A stretch of DNA of 64,000 bases from Synechococcus sp. PCC 7336 (GTDB lineage: Bacteria > Cyanobacteriota > Cyanobacteriia > Thermostichales > PCC-7336): positions 2,252,789 through 2,316,788 of the forward strand of contig NZ_CM001776.1 of the NCBI RefSeq assembly GCF_000332275.1, given 5' to 3'. The translations under genes were made by a program, and so were the position numbers. Positions 1 through 8,474 of the stretch are shown here, piece after piece (position 1 is the first letter of the stretch; each line of letters opens with the position of its first letter). The notes under the pieces are model-generated. The model did not search any database. It had not been told where the DNA came from and worked only from the letters and a program-made list of their open reading frames with translations.

Positions 1-1
1 T

Positions 2-100
2 TCGGCCTACTTCTCCAAGCCTTATAACGAACAAGAACTCCTCCGCACCCTCGAACAGTCGATCGAGCAAAACTCGCGGACATTACGGACCACCCACTAA
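2..100 (+). CDS. C-terminal end of a response-regulator receiver domain (partial)
   Basis: Only the last 32 codons are in the window, ending in TAA at 98-100. The peptide starts SAYFSKPYNEQELL, the conserved Lys-Pro and last helix of a CheY-like receiver domain. It closely resembles the end of the CheA-REC protein at 23738-27550 (GYFTKPYLEQEFL). Here too a CheW-like gene follows, 12 bp downstream. I infer that this is the tail of a hybrid CheA; a stand-alone regulator is also possible. Confidence 0.75.
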   Translation, partial: SAYFSKPYNEQELLRTLEQSIEQNSRTLRTTH

Positions 101-112
101 CAGGCGCAGGCA

Positions 113-778
113 ATGGCAGCGATCTCTCCCATCCAACAGCGTCGGGCGCGCACGCGCCAAGCTGTGGCAACCCGACAAGTCATCGCCTTCCCTCTACGGG
201 GGGAATGGTTTGCCCTGCCGATCGAGTCGGTGCGGCAAGTGGTTCCCCTCGGCAAAGTCTACGACGATCCGAAGGGAACGGGTCTCAGCCTTACCGTCTG
301 TCGGAATCGCGAACTGACCGTCGTCGATATTGGCCATCGCCTGTTTGGCGATCGCCCGCAAACGCTCCCGCTACAGTCTTCTGTCAAGACCTCTACCCGA
401 CGGGTCGCAACAACTGCTAGCTTGCCTGATGTCCTCAATTTGCGCAACTCTACGCCACCGTTTCCCCAAGCCACTCCGACTGTGGGAGCAACTGCAGTAG
501 CAACCAAATCGAACGATCTCGCCTCGACCCAACGGTTTTTAATCGTCATTCAAAGCGCTAATGGCGAACAAGTCGGTCTACCGATCGATCGGCCACCTGC
601 TGTTAAACGCATTCCCATCCAGACGTTCGTCCCCATCCCTGCCACCTATGCTGCCTCCGACAACGTGCGCTGCATCAGTTCGATGATGGTGCAAGCCGAT
701 GGCGAACCGCCTATGTTTGCCATCGATCCCGAGCAACTGGTTGCCGAGGTTTCCTCCGGCCTCCTGGCTTCTCGATAA
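113..778 (+). CDS. CheW-like chemotaxis/phototaxis coupling protein
   Basis: A 221-residue CheW-domain protein. CheW proteins couple methyl-accepting receptors to the CheA kinase in the cytoplasm. The first half of the domain (about residues 20-82) has FPLRGEWFALPIESVRQVV and a strand-rich LTVVDIGHRLFG segment. The second half (about 140-215) has RFLIVIQSANGEQVGLPIDR. Between them lie about 55 residues of low-complexity Ser/Thr/Pro/Ala sequence, which makes the protein longer than a typical single CheW. It follows a receiver-domain end by 12 bp, and the same CheA-REC then CheW arrangement occurs at 23738-28123. The family call is firm; whether it serves phototaxis or pilus control cannot be read here. 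Confidence 0.85.
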   Translation: MAAISPIQQRRARTRQAVATRQVIAFPLRGEWFALPIESVRQVVPLGKVYDDPKGTGLSLTVCRNRELTVVDIGHRLFGDRPQTLPLQSSVKTSTRRVATTASLPDVLNLRNSTPPFPQATPTVGATAVATKSNDLASTQRFLIVIQSANGEQVGLPIDRPPAVKRIPIQTFVPIPATYAASDNVRCISSMMVQADGEPPMFAIDPEQLVAEVSSGLLASR

Positions 779-824
779 ACTTCATCTGGGCGATCGACAC
801 CTGAGGCGTTTTCTTCGTAAGAAT

Positions 825-1161
825 TTACCGGCTGGAGAACCTTTGGGCCAAGTCTTCGGCAAGTTGTTCGAGCGAGATAGCGCTTAGGACTGAATCGAGT
901 ACCTCTTCTAGCTGCACTATGGATGAGAATCCACAGGTCCTGTCCGTCGAGCAACCAGACCCGGACCAGTTTGTCGGCATAGCGACGGCCCAGTTGGGCA
1001 TCGCGAACGACTTGCTGTAATTCTTTGTCGAGAAATTCGTAGGGACGGGACCAGTCGATTTGGGCATGAGCGGCGGGGAAGAAGAACTGGAGACAGGGCT
1101 CGAAATAAAGCTCTAGCACTTCTTTCCAGGGAGTATCGAAGTCTGCTCGGGGTGAGGTCAT
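825..1161 (-). pseudogene. Decayed Rpn/PD-(D/E)XK-family gene
   Basis: The frame from ATG 1161 down to about 916 encodes an 82-residue N terminus (SRPYEFLDKELQQVV, GRRYADKLVRVWL, DLWILIHS). This is typical of the PD-(D/E)XK 'transposase/cytosolic protein' family common in cyanobacteria. In intact members a VHIEVQ catalytic segment and a long central region follow; these are absent. Coding sense resumes in another frame as LEEVLDSVLSAISLEQLAED and stops at 825-827, resembling the C-terminal helix of such proteins. I infer an internal deletion plus a frameshift. The family assignment is from memory of the N-terminal motif. Confidence 0.6.
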
Positions 1162-1703
1162 GTCTAGGACGAACTACAATATCCCACACACCCTACCCCA
1201 CCGGCAGTGTAAGGTCGAGGCTACATCGAACCCAGGTTTTCCAGATCTTGCCTGAAAAACGCAGGTTTTTAACGCGGACGAGGTTTAGAGTGATGGGGTT
1301 GGATTGCAGCCATCCAATTCGCAGCACAGTCTCGATAATGAGGAACTGACCAGCATGCTCGCACTGCTCGATCGCCCTGTCACAACAATGGCTGCGGTAG
1401 CAGTCACCATCGCTGGATGTGCCCTATTTCGGTTTACCGAGCGAGCTCTATCTGAGTGCCTTCAGCCCGTTTAGACATGCCCCCTGCCGAGCAACTGCAC
1501 GACAAAAGAAAGGGATTCACAACTCCCAAGATGTTGCAAACCCCTTCCAGCCTTTGAGGAGCTTTGCTCCTCAGGTTCACTGTCAGCTCAACCAGACCAT
1601 GTTTAAAGCTGCAATGAAGGCTTCATGAAGATTCTATGAAGCCAAACCCAAATTGCCTACCGTATAAATACGGCGTCGATAACAGAATCATGGGTCACAG
1701 GGG
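1162..1703. other. Gene-poor spacer with a hairpin and a possible 39-aa ORF
   Basis: No recognisable gene. A perfect 8-bp hairpin with a TTT loop (TGAGGAGC/GCTCCTCA, 1555-1573) lies here without a following T-run, so it is not an obvious terminator. An ATG at 1355 opens a 39-codon frame to TAG 1472-1474 with one hydrophobic stretch (MAAVAVTIAGCALF). A GAGGAA lies rather far upstream, so it is a weak candidate for a small membrane protein. At 1579-1594 GTCAGCTCAACCAGA resembles the start of the dispersed repeat at 63529. Confidence 0.4.
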
Positions 1704-2867
1704 TTATTTGCCCATGCCCAACTGCTGAGCCTTCTGATAGACCTTCCCTTCTGTCAGCAGTGACGGAGCAATCACCACATCCACCTGCTGCATTTCTTGA
1801 ATCGTCTTCGCTCCCAGCGTACTCATACTGGTCTGCAGCGCTCCCAACAGATTTTGGGTGCCGTCATCCAATTTGGCCGGACCGCGCAAAATCTCCGCAA
1901 TCGTACCCGTGGTGCCCACTCGAATGCGGGTTCCCCGAGGCAACAGCGGGCTCGGCGTCGCCATACCCCAGTGATAATCGCGACCGGGAGCCTCTAGAGC
2001 GCGGGCGATCGGAGACCCAATCATGACGGCATCGGCACCGCAGGCAATGCACTTGCAAATATCTCCCCCCGTAATCAACCCGCCATCTGCGATGACCGGT
2101 ACGTAGCGACCGGACTCTGCCTCGTAATCTGCCCGAGCCGCCGCACAGTCTGCCACTGCCGTTGCCTGAGGCACCCCCACTCCCAAGACGCCGCGAGAGG
2201 TACAAGCTGCACCGGGGCCAATGCCCACCAACACAGCAGCAGCCCCAGCTCGCATCAGCTCCAGTGCGACCTCATAGGTAACGCAGTTGCCGATCGCCAC
2301 CGGAATCGGCATCTCACTGCAAAACTTGGCCAGATCCAGCGCTCGCATACCTTCTGGAGCCGTGTGGTCGGTAGACACCACCGTTGCCTGCACGAAATAC
2401 ATATCGCCGCCGGCTTCGGCGACTAAAGGGCCGTACTTGGCTGCATTGACAGGCGTAGAACTGGCCGCTGCAATGCCCCCTTGCTGCTCGATCTCGCGAA
2501 TGCGCTGCTGAATCAGTTCTGGCTGGACGGGCTCGCTATATAAGTGCTGCATCAGCGGCACAAACTCAGTTGGGCCGACACTGGCAATTTTGTCCAGAAT
2601 TGGTTCGGGGTCTGGGTAGCGGGTTTGGATGCCATCTAGGTTCAGAACTCCAAATGCCCCCAACTCCGATAGGAGCACCGCCATGCGGACGTCCACCACG
2701 CCATCCATTGCGCTGGCAATAATGGGTACCTCTCGCTCGATGCCCCCAATTGTCCAGCGGGTATCGACAACATTCGGGTCGAGGGTGCGGCTGCCGGGAG
2801 AGAGTGCAATTTCGTCGAAACCGTAAGCACGACGGGCTGTTTTGCCGCGACCTAATTGAATATCCAC
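1704..2867 (-). CDS. guaB3: GuaB3-type IMP dehydrogenase-related protein
   Basis: A 387-residue TIM-barrel protein of the IMP dehydrogenase/GMP reductase family. IMPDH oxidises IMP to XMP with NAD+ in guanine nucleotide synthesis. The catalytic-loop motif GPGAACTSRG is present with the nucleophile at about Cys222. The phosphate-binding IADGG and the N-terminal IIASAMDGV motif are clear. There is no CBS (Bateman) pair, and at 387 residues it is shorter than canonical IMPDH (about 490). These traits fit the GuaB3 subgroup, for which true IMPDH activity should not be taken for granted. Stand-alone leftward gene; a 120-bp spacer separates it from the hydrolase upstream. Confidence 0.88.
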   Translation of the reverse strand: MDIQLGRGKTARRAYGFDEIALSPGSRTLDPNVVDTRWTIGGIEREVPIIASAMDGVVDVRMAVLLSELGAFGVLNLDGIQTRYPDPEPILDKIASVGPTEFVPLMQHLYSEPVQPELIQQRIREIEQQGGIAAASSTPVNAAKYGPLVAEAGGDMYFVQATVVSTDHTAPEGMRALDLAKFCSEMPIPVAIGNCVTYEVALELMRAGAAAVLVGIGPGAACTSRGVLGVGVPQATAVADCAAARADYEAESGRYVPVIADGGLITGGDICKCIACGADAVMIGSPIARALEAPGRDYHWGMATPSPLLPRGTRIRVGTTGTIAEILRGPAKLDDGTQNLLGALQTSMSTLGAKTIQEMQQVDVVIAPSLLTEGKVYQKAQQLGMGK

Positions 2868-2989
2868 GTTGGTGAAGAGTCCTTAGCTGCTGGTAGTCAT
2901 ACAAGGGTATCAAAGCGATTTTCAGGGTGTCAAAACAAAGAGAGACAGCTAAACTGAGTTTTGCCAGAAATTGAAAGCGATTGCACCTG

Positions 2990-3925
2990 TCAGGCAATTG
3001 TTTGGATAAAAGGCGTAATTGACCTCACAAAGTCTCGGGTATTTTCGTAAGGCAAGACATTCCGTCCCGGCACGATCGCCCCTTGGCTGTGGGGCAAGCA
3101 GGTCAGGTACGTTGTCAGCCGCTCGCGGGCAGTCTCGGGGCGACTGTTGCGATCGATGCTGGAGGCAGCTTCTCCAAACACCACATAGGTAGGTTGCTGA
3201 ATTTGCCGTAACTGGGGCTCGTAGTTCTGTCGCCAAAACCCGGCCAGGAACGCGAATACGGCATAGCGCGATCGCATCTGTTGCGAACCGGCTTCTAGCA
3301 TGGCCAGCCACTCGTCATCCACACCGTCCTGACTGGCAAACAGCTTGCGTTGAGAAAACGACTGTAAAAACTGTTCGCGGCGGGCGTAGCGGTAAAAAGC
3401 ATTCCCCAGCGGCGAATCGAATAGACGCCAACTCAAATTTTGCTGCCACTGCGGCGTTTCGCGCGTCACGATGGACCAGGCGGGCGGTCCCGACAGGACC
3501 AAACCGCGCACCCAATCGCGAGCTTCGGGTAAGGCTGTCAGCTCGATCGCCACCGGTAGCAATGCCCCCTGCACCACCAGCACGACCGGCTGCTTTACCA
3601 CCACTTGTAAAAAGGACAAGAGCTGCTGGGCCCAGTCCGCCGGTCGATAGGGGCGCTGCGGCATATCGCAGCCGCCACAACCCAGTAGGTCGGGGTTGTA
3701 AATGGGACGGCTGGACTCCTGCTGTTGCCAAGCGGCGCAGAAGCGATGCCAAAACGGGCGCGCTAAGCCCACCCCAATGGGATGCACGAGTAATAGTGCT
3801 GGCAAGCGTTTGTCACCTGCAGGGGGCTGGTAGGCTTCAAACGTACATTGATAGCCCTGCCACTGATACCTGCCAGTTTGGGGCTCTTGGGGTTTAGCGA
3901 AGGGTGGGGAGGCAAAGGCCGACAT
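2990..3925 (-). CDS. Alpha/beta-hydrolase-fold protein without an evident nucleophile Ser
   Basis: 311 residues from ATG 3925. A longer frame reaches TTG 4000 inside bioD, but the ATG is preferred. The oxyanion-hole segment LLVHPIGVG and the PDLLGCGGCDMP segment are typical of alpha/beta hydrolases. At the nucleophile elbow, where GxSxG is expected, the sequence reads VVLVVQGALLPV, so a Gly sits at the Ser position. Towards the C terminus QPTYVVFGEAASSI resembles the strand carrying the acid residue. Leftward operon with bioD and the thioredoxin gene just upstream. The substrate is unknown; the missing Ser argues against ordinary esterase chemistry. Confidence 0.7.
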   Translation of the reverse strand: MSAFASPPFAKPQEPQTGRYQWQGYQCTFEAYQPPAGDKRLPALLLVHPIGVGLARPFWHRFCAAWQQQESSRPIYNPDLLGCGGCDMPQRPYRPADWAQQLLSFLQVVVKQPVVLVVQGALLPVAIELTALPEARDWVRGLVLSGPPAWSIVTRETPQWQQNLSWRLFDSPLGNAFYRYARREQFLQSFSQRKLFASQDGVDDEWLAMLEAGSQQMRSRYAVFAFLAGFWRQNYEPQLRQIQQPTYVVFGEAASSIDRNSRPETARERLTTYLTCLPHSQGAIVPGRNVLPYENTRDFVRSITPFIQTIA

Positions 3926-3986
3926 CGGTAGCGCGTAAAGAACTGCTCTCAATACGGTATCGCGCGCAGGCCACAGTGGCGATCGC

Positions 3987-4697
3987 CTATTCTGCGACAA
4001 TTTGTCGGGCTATGGGGACCAGAACGGGGCCGATGGCGTTCCAATCAATCTCCGACAAATTGAGGTAGGGCAGACGATAGAGAGACCGATATCCGCTGAG
4101 CTGTTCGATCCAGCGAGGGGCGGTGGCAAGGATTGGATCGCCGGGGTCGAGATGGGGTTCGGTGTCGTTGAGGAGGGTGGCGATCGCGTTTATGCCGAGC
4201 TGACGGGCATAAGCGAGGCTGAGGGTGGTGTGATTGATGGTTCCTAACTGGGAGCGGCCAACCAGAAGGAGGGGCAACTGCCAGTGGCAGATTAAGTCAG
4301 AGATGGATAACTGGTCTGCCAAGGGCACGGCCAAGCCGCCTGCCCCTTCGACAATCGCCACATCGCACTGGGTTGTGAGGCGCTTGAAATCTGCATCCAA
4401 TTGCTGCAGGTCAATCTCGATTTGGGGAGCGGCGAGTTCTGCGGCGAGTTGGGGGGCCGCCGGTAGTGGCAGCGCATAGCTGCAAGCGGTTCGAGTTGCG
4501 GGAGAGAGTTGTCGCACCAACTGTACGTCGGGGCTGCGGTCGGCGGGGCGATCGCCTTCGAGATTGGCTCCACTCTGTACGGGCTTGTAATATCCCACCC
4601 GATAGCCGAGATCGTGCAAACAACGACACAGAAGTCCACTGACAACGGTTTTTCCCACTCCCGTATCAGTGCCACTGACAAATACGCAGCTTGCCAT
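3987..4697 (-). CDS. bioD: Dethiobiotin synthetase
   Basis: 236 residues, the usual BioD length. It forms the ureido ring of dethiobiotin from 7,8-diaminopelargonate, CO2 and ATP, the penultimate step of biotin synthesis in the cytoplasm. The P-loop GTDTGVGKT is at residues 9-17, followed by YKPVQSG (substrate Lys) and VEGAGGLAVPL (second nucleotide/metal loop). No other bio gene is nearby. It starts 7 bp after the thioredoxin-like gene ends, so the two are probably cotranscribed with the downstream hydrolase. Confidence 0.96.
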   Translation of the reverse strand: MASCVFVSGTDTGVGKTVVSGLLCRCLHDLGYRVGYYKPVQSGANLEGDRPADRSPDVQLVRQLSPATRTACSYALPLPAAPQLAAELAAPQIEIDLQQLDADFKRLTTQCDVAIVEGAGGLAVPLADQLSISDLICHWQLPLLLVGRSQLGTINHTTLSLAYARQLGINAIATLLNDTEPHLDPGDPILATAPRWIEQLSGYRSLYRLPYLNLSEIDWNAIGPVLVPIARQIVAE

Positions 4698-4704
4698 CCG
4701 TTTC

Positions 4705-5232
4705 CTAGCCGTGGCTGCGCGGTTGAGTGGAGTCGCCCAGCGGTTGCTCGAAGGCAGATGTTTCTCCGGTTTCTGTGGCAGAAAGAGTAGAGATCCCTTG
4801 ACTGAGGGCTGTCAAGTTCTCCGCCAAGATCGTGCGAGGCTGCTCGCCGATCGCCGTCCCCACAGACAGTCCACCTGCCCTCAAAAATTCAAAATGGGGA
4901 ATGCCGTTAACTCGATAAGTACTCAACTCCGGCAGCCACTTCGTGTTATCCACGTTCAGCATGACGAAGTTGACCTGTCCGTCAAACTCCGACTCCAAAG
5001 CCGCCATCGTAGTTGCCATCGAGCGACAACTGGTACACCAATCGGCATAAAACTCCAACAGCGTCGGCTTGCCATTGGCCAGCGCCACTTCTAGCGGCAC
5101 TGCCCGCTGGGCCACAGTGGCCAAACTGGCCTGACGAGTCTGAAGCTGTGTGGCCAAAAACAGGATGGCCCCCAGCGCCACAGCCGCGATCGCGATCGCG
5201 ATATTGCGTACCCTTATAGATGTTTCAGTCAC
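4705..5232 (-). CDS. txlA: Membrane-anchored thioredoxin-like protein (TxlA/HCF164 type)
   Basis: 175 residues from a GTG start. An N-terminal hydrophobic anchor (about residues 9-29) precedes a thioredoxin fold with active site WCTSC at 65-69. Later GIPHFEFL supplies the cis-Pro loop. The C-terminal tail (about 150-175) is polar and probably disordered. TxlA/HCF164 proteins are thylakoid- or membrane-bound disulfide reductases needed for cytochrome b6f or redox homeostasis; the assignment rests on the anchor plus WC-x-x-C architecture. First gene of a leftward operon with bioD and the hydrolase. A generic thioredoxin-family membrane protein is the alternative. Confidence 0.85.
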   Translation of the reverse strand: MTETSIRVRNIAIAIAAVALGAILFLATQLQTRQASLATVAQRAVPLEVALANGKPTLLEFYADWCTSCRSMATTMAALESEFDGQVNFVMLNVDNTKWLPELSTYRVNGIPHFEFLRAGGLSVGTAIGEQPRTILAENLTALSQGISTLSATETGETSAFEQPLGDSTQPRSHG

Positions 5233-5445
5233 TCTCGTCCGGCCTAGTTCTATTGCCCTCTAGTATGTCACGCCAAACCTGCGAGACGCAGTCTGCAAAC
5301 GCTCCGCGATCGACAACCCACTTCTCTACTATGGATCGATCGTCTTCTCCTCGAAGATGTCCTCGTGCATCGTCGCTACCAGCGCTAAAGTTCTCCAGAG
5401 TACAATGGCGATAAGCACGTGTCAGCCTTCGAGTAAGAGCATTGT

Positions 5446-5994
5446 ATGGTTCGGACGCCCACCAGATGGAAGCTAGAGGATTATCACCGCATGATAGACA
5501 GCGGTGTGTTAGCGGGTCGTCAGGTGGAGTTGATTGCAGGAGAGATTGTCGATATGGCACCGGAAAGTCCGCTGCATGCATCGCGGGCTTGGTCCTTGGC
5601 TGAATATCTACGACAGCAGTTGGCGGGACGAGCGGTCATTCGCGAGTCCTATCCAGTAACATTGTTGAGCGATAGCGAGCCAGCACCTGATATCGCTGTT
5701 GTGCGCTGGCGAGCTGACGCTTATGCACGTACGCATCCGCAACCAGAGGACATCTTTTGGTTACTCGAGATTTCTAATTCCACAGTGGACTACGACTTGT
5801 CAACAAAGGCCAATCTGTATGCTCGCGCGGGCATTGCAGACTATTGGGTAGTCGATCTCCCAGCCGATCGAGTGGGGGTTCACCGACAGCCTCGAGAGGG
5901 AACCTATCAGTCTGTGAACCTCGTACAGTCTGGAACGATTGCGCCTCTGGCTTTCCCCGATATTGCAGTTCCGTTGGAGAGACTGCTCGGCTGA
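5446..5994 (+). CDS. Uma2-family (DUF820) putative endonuclease
   Basis: 182 residues. This PD-(D/E)XK-fold family is hugely expanded in cyanobacteria and its role is unsettled. Seen here: the N-terminal RQVELIAGEIVDMAPES, the central PAPDIAVV with the catalytic Asp, and LLEISNSTVDYDLSTKANLY carrying the E-x-S and later Lys positions, then YWVVDL. All catalytic positions appear intact. It is divergent from the thioredoxin operon across about 210 bp, with no partner gene next to it. Confidence 0.9.
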   Translation: MVRTPTRWKLEDYHRMIDSGVLAGRQVELIAGEIVDMAPESPLHASRAWSLAEYLRQQLAGRAVIRESYPVTLLSDSEPAPDIAVVRWRADAYARTHPQPEDIFWLLEISNSTVDYDLSTKANLYARAGIADYWVVDLPADRVGVHRQPREGTYQSVNLVQSGTIAPLAFPDIAVPLERLLG

Positions 5995-6143
5995 AAGTTG
6001 CGATGTAAGCGTAATATCAAATACAACCTCAATTGTCTGAACGGATAGGTATAGGTAAGAGTCTAGCGGAGTTGATGGAGGAACAACCGCAGCCTCATTG
6101 GTTGGAGTTTTAATCAGCTCGAACCTGCCTGTATCCCCATCGT

Positions 6144-6425
6144 TCACTCGGGCTGTTCGGACGCAAAACTGCTGGACAACTCCAGCCAATTCACTGCTGA
6201 GAGCGCCCAGCCCAATAAATCGCCATAGACACCCGCCAACTCGGGGGAATCTTCGTCGTGAAAGGCTTCGAGTTCTTTGGCTAACTGTTCGGGCCAGTGC
6301 TCGGGAGAGGATGCCTTCAGGGACTCGTATCGCCCCGTCCAGTAGATATCGTCGGGCTCCTCCTCTCGAATCCAGTGTTCGATCGCCCAAGTGGCATAAT
6401 TCGACCAACCCCGATATCCATTCAT
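6144..6425 (-). CDS. Small acidic conserved hypothetical protein (DUF7249-like)
   Basis: 93 residues, rich in Trp, Glu and Asp. The N terminus YRGWSNYATWAIEHWI recalls the short W-x-N-x-x-T-W motif of DUF7249-like proteins in phages and cyanobacteria. A GAGG lies about 9 nt before the ATG, supporting this start. It lies between Uma2 and dtd on the opposite strand. No catalytic residues are recognisable. The family link is by memory of the N-terminal motif only; a lineage-specific protein is the alternative. Confidence 0.65.
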   Translation of the reverse strand: MNGYRGWSNYATWAIEHWIREEEPDDIYWTGRYESLKASSPEHWPEQLAKELEAFHDEDSPELAGVYGDLLGWALSAVNWLELSSSFASEQPE

Positions 6426-6576
6426 CGCCAGTAACCTCTAACTCCAGCCACCTAGATCCTATTTCTAACGCCGCCTCCACCCGCCCGTTCTTATAGAAAG
6501 GTTGTAGTCCTACATCCGTTTCGACTGCAGCGAATTTAGCCCGTGGGTCTGTCGATCCGCACAACAGTGTTCCTCT

Positions 6577-7038
6577 ATGCGAGTCATTCTGCAACGAGTT
6601 CAATCCTCCTCCGTCACCATTGATGGCGAAACGATTGGCAAGATCGATCGCGGGCTCACCCTGCTGATTGGCATTGCCGCCTCCGACACCGACGCCGAAA
6701 TCGATTGGATGGCCCGCAAAATCCTCAATCTGCGCCTCTTTCCAGATGAGCGCAGCAACGGCAGCAGCTTTCAACACTCCGTGCGAGAGATCGGCGGCGA
6801 ACTGCTCGCCATCAGCCAATTCACCCTCTATGGAAACTGTCGCAAAGGCCGTCGCCCCTCCTTCGATCGCGCTGCCCCACCCGCGATCGCCAACCCCCTG
6901 TACGAGCAATTTGTGGTCCAATTACGCAGAAGCGGCCTGACTGTAGAAACAGGCCGCTTTGGGGCAGGCATGCGAGTGGAGATTGTCAACGACGGTCCCG
7001 TCACATTGCTATTAGAGCGAGAGGCAGAACCCGGCTGA
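6577..7038 (+). CDS. dtd: D-aminoacyl-tRNA deacylase
   Basis: 153 residues, nearly the standard DTD length. It hydrolyses D-amino acids (and Gly from mischarged tRNA-Ala) off tRNA, acting through the tRNA in a homodimer. Both signature motifs are intact: SQFTLYG at about residues 79-85 and NDGPVT near the C terminus, with the cross-subunit Gly-cisPro. The N terminus [17 protein letters not shown] is canonical. Convergent with rpaA, whose stop is 12 bp away. Confidence 0.96.
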   Translation: MRVILQRVQSSSVTIDGETIGKIDRGLTLLIGIAASDTDAEIDWMARKILNLRLFPDERSNGSSFQHSVREIGGELLAISQFTLYGNCRKGRRPSFDRAAPPAIANPLYEQFVVQLRRSGLTVETGRFGAGMRVEIVNDGPVTLLLEREAEPG

Positions 7039-7050
7039 GAGTCTTAGGGC

Positions 7051-7788
7051 TTAGGAGGCAGCTTCTTCTAATTGCTCCGATTCAACCGAATTGGGTAACT
7101 CCAGACAGTAACCAGCCCCGTATACCGTTTTGATGAACTGCGGATGGCGGGGATCGGGCTCCAGCTTGGTGCGCAGGTGCCGGATGTGAACGCGGATGGT
7201 CTCGATATCGTCGTCGGGATCGTAACCCCACACTTCCTTGAGAATTTCGCTGGGGGAAACCGTCTGGCCGTGACGCTGCATCAGGCAGTGAAGTAGCTCG
7301 AACTCTAGGTGGGTGAGCTTGACGGTATTGCTAAACCACACGGCTTCAAACCGTTCGGGAATGAGCGTGAGCGGACCGTAGTTGAGAATTTCGCTGTGCT
7401 TGGCCGCTTGAGGAATGCGATCGGTTCGCCGCAACAGCGCCCGCACCCGCACCAATAATTCCTGAATCTCAAACGGCTTAGTCAGATAGTCATCTGCTCC
7501 AGCATTGAAGCCATCGACCTTATTCTGAGTTTGACTCAACGCTGTCAACATGAGCAAGGGAATCTCAGATGTGCGTTCGTCTCGTCGAAGACGCTGACAT
7601 ACGGTAAATCCATCGACTTTCGGCAACATTAGGTCGAGCACGATCAGATCGGGTAGCAGTTGTAAAGCGATCGCTTGTCCCTTAATGCCGTCAGGGGCTT
7701 GAAACACCTCGTAACCTGCCAACTCTAGGTTGACAGACACCAGCTCCAGGATTGCCGAGTCGTCATCAATCACTAAAACTCGAGGCAT
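7051..7788 (-). CDS. rpaA: OmpR-family response regulator RpaA
   Basis: 245 residues. The receiver domain (about 1-120) has the acidic pocket DDD at 8-10, phospho-acceptor Asp52 in VLDLMLPK, and Lys in LTKPF. The winged-helix DNA-binding domain (about 140-235) has [19 protein letters not shown] and [18 protein letters not shown]. The linker [22 protein letters not shown] is close to RpaA, the cyanobacterial regulator phosphorylated by SasA that sets circadian output and phycobilisome-photosystem coupling. RpaB lacks this linker. It has a long 5' spacer of about 500 bp to the Hli gene, consistent with separate regulation. Confidence 0.9.
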   Translation of the reverse strand: MPRVLVIDDDSAILELVSVNLELAGYEVFQAPDGIKGQAIALQLLPDLIVLDLMLPKVDGFTVCQRLRRDERTSEIPLLMLTALSQTQNKVDGFNAGADDYLTKPFEIQELLVRVRALLRRTDRIPQAAKHSEILNYGPLTLIPERFEAVWFSNTVKLTHLEFELLHCLMQRHGQTVSPSEILKEVWGYDPDDDIETIRVHIRHLRTKLEPDPRHPQFIKTVYGAGYCLELPNSVESEQLEEAAS

Positions 7789-8231
7789 AGGATGTACCGA
7801 CCTGTTACAAAAAGAATTTGATGAATCTAGCTTAATCTAAATCCATCTTTACATATCTTTGAAAATATTACGAACATTACGAGGATACACGATCGGCTCT
7901 GTGGGGAAGCGAATGGATGGCATTCTCATTAACCTCGCCGCGGATCGCCATCGCCAAGAATCGATCGATCTTCCCACAGCATTCTCTATCAGTTGCTATT
8001 GTCTTGTATGGGCAAGGGTTTAACCCCTATTGTTCGGGCTGTGGCTTTGGCGATCGCATGCGCGACATCTGAATTTCTTGGCTCTATCCCAGCCCGAGTC
8101 GCACTTAATTTTGTTGCACAAGATACATAGCTCGATAAGGTGGCCTGCTTCAATTGGATGAATAGGTGTTCACAAATTCTTAATATTTGAACCGAATACC
8201 TATAATTCCTTGTGCTAATTCTCGTGGCAAT
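7789..8231. other. Long 5' spacer of rpaA, no gene seen
   Basis: Both strands were read and no credible coding frame or RNA gene was found. The part next to rpaA (7800-7880) is AT-rich and probably holds its promoter. A weak HLR1-like pair (TTTACA and TTTGAA, 7848-7863) is present but has two mismatches in one half. One HIP1 site lies near 8053. Confidence 0.5.
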
Positions 8232-8257
8232 AGAAAAGCTCCTGCTTGCGCAGGAGC
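8232..8257 (-). terminator. Rho-independent terminator of the Hli gene
   Basis: On the minus strand an 8-bp perfect stem GCTCCTGC/GCAGGAGC (8238-8257) with a 4-nt loop is followed by TTTTCTA. It lies about 40 bp after the Hli stop codon, the expected place. Confidence 0.85.
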
Positions 8258-8294
8258 GGAGATAGAATTCACAATGAGAGCTCGGAGATCGAAC

Positions 8295-8438
8295 CTAGAG
8301 TAGGCCGATCTGAGTCAGGATACCTTCGCCAGTCAACAGCTCGGTAGCAATGCCAATCACAAAGCCTAACATTGCCAGGCGGCCATTCCACTTTTCGGAG
8401 AAGGCGGTGAAGCCAAAGCGGGTTTCTTGAGAGTCCAT
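8295..8438 (-). CDS. hliC: High-light-inducible protein (HliC/ScpB-like)
   Basis: A 47-codon gene. The product is a one-helix chlorophyll-binding protein of thylakoids that protects photosystem assembly and chlorophyll synthesis under light stress. The helix carries the Chl-binding signature ENxNGR-type motif as EKWNGRLAMLGF, after FGFTAFS. Length and N terminus (MDSQETRFGFTAF) match the 47-residue HliC type. The ATG at 8438 is chosen because TGGAG lies 8 nt upstream; an in-frame ATG at 8456 would add six residues without a ribosome-binding site. It has its own promoter with an HLR1-like box and its own terminator. Confidence 0.93.
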   Translation of the reverse strand: MDSQETRFGFTAFSEKWNGRLAMLGFVIGIATELLTGEGILTQIGLL

Positions 8439-8474
8439 AACGGTAACTCCAGTCATGCAAAATACTTAACGTAT

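Noticed and set aside
1555-1573. 8-bp hairpin as a terminator
   Set aside because: There is no T-run on either side and no gene ending close by.
5800-6921. A 373-codon open frame on the minus strand
   Set aside because: It lies antisense to the well-supported dtd and Uma2 genes and over the small minus gene's region in another frame; its sequence has no family features and GC-rich DNA yields such frames often.
7845-7865. HLR1-like site upstream of rpaA (TTTACATATCTTTGAA)
   Set aside because: The second half matches TTACA poorly (two mismatches) and orientation relative to rpaA is not compelling; listed only as weak in the spacer entry.
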